From assembly GCA_949739095.1 (NCBI GenBank), contig CATIYX010000123.1:1-14979 (forward strand): a DNA stretch of 14,979 nucleotides. The letters run 5' to 3'. The notes beneath the pieces are model-generated. The model made no database searches, had not been told where the DNA came from, and worked only from the letters and a program-made list of their open reading frames with translations. The stretch is from an uncultured Clostridia bacterium (lineage in GTDB: Bacteria; Bacillota; Clostridia; RUG12999). This document shows, in pieces, positions 14,895 through 14,979 of the stretch. The translations under genes and the position numbers were made by a program. Numbering within the stretch: the stretch's first letter is position 1; each line of letters begins with the position of its first letter.

Positions 14895-14979
14895 TTAATC
14901 ATTTAAACCAAAACTGATATTAATTGCTTCGTTGACTTTTTCCATCAAGGTTTCATCTAAATGACCGATTTTTTCTCTG
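14895..14979 (-). CDS. C-terminal end of a MazF/PemK-family endoribonuclease toxin (5' part missing)
   Basis: The right edge cuts this minus-strand gene. Only its last 27 codons are visible, reading REKIGHLDETLMEKVNEAINISFGLND before a TAA at 14895-14897. This matches the C-terminal helix of MazF/EndoA-type toxins, whose Bacillus version has HLDDEMMDKVDEALQISL at the same place. These enzymes cut single-stranded mRNA and are held inactive by an antitoxin. The catalytic N-terminal half and any antitoxin gene lie outside the window, so activity cannot be judged. Confidence 0.78.
   Translation of the reverse strand, partial: REKIGHLDETLMEKVNEAINISFGLND

Noticed and set aside
1..14979. A new multi-gene defence or mobile system
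   Set aside because: Apart from the edge of a mazF-like gene, the content is housekeeping and sporulation genes; no transposase, integrase, CRISPR repeats, phage genes or defence-type gene cluster was seen.

Overview
The window looks chromosomal and comes from a spore-forming member of the Firmicutes, most likely class Clostridia. The evidence is a full-length Spo0A, AGGAGG-type ribosome binding sites, textbook sigma-A promoters (TTGACA/TATAAT with 17-base spacers), several intrinsic terminators, and clostridial-type small proteins. Genus cannot be told from the sequence alone. All genes but one (spo0A) lie on the minus strand. I see no rRNA, tRNA, IS element, phage gene or CRISPR array.

Layout from left to right. 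(1) 1-746: ABC-2 type ATPase, cut by the window edge, with its own leader and a candidate pho-box-like tandem repeat. (2) 990-6543: a tight minus-strand operon read as pgm, a sugar-phosphate isomerase-like gene, hisS and aspS, driven by a perfect promoter at 6585-6613. (3) 6836-8389: sodium/proline symporter putP with its own perfect promoter and terminator. (4) 8390-8969: AT-rich gene-free region shared by divergent putP and spo0A. (5) 8970-9776: spo0A on the plus strand, ending in a strong terminator. (6) 9966-11141: AraC-family regulator with an extra N-terminal module. (7) 11373-13805: asnA-asnS operon, behind a promoter embedded in a nested inverted-repeat element at 13868-13975. (8) 14021-14284: Cdd1-like helix-hairpin-helix protein with its own promoter. 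(9) 14409 to the end: a conserved membrane-anchored protein of unknown function downstream of the 3' end of a MazF/PemK toxin gene.

How the genes fit together. Three aminoacyl-tRNA synthetases (His, Asp, Asn) and ammonia-dependent asparagine synthetase lie within about 13 kb. AsnA makes free asparagine and AsnRS charges it, so the AspRS is expected to be the discriminating type. The pgm operon couples glucose-phosphate interconversion with translation. PutP imports proline with sodium. Spo0A is the sporulation master regulator but stands alone, without the usual spoIVB neighbour.

Most of the window is ordinary core-genome content. The parts most worth a second look are the 108-bp nested inverted-repeat element over the asnA promoter, the isolated spo0A locus with its AT-rich upstream region, the N-terminal module of the AraC-family protein, the pho-box-like repeats before the ABC gene, and the mazF-linked conserved protein.
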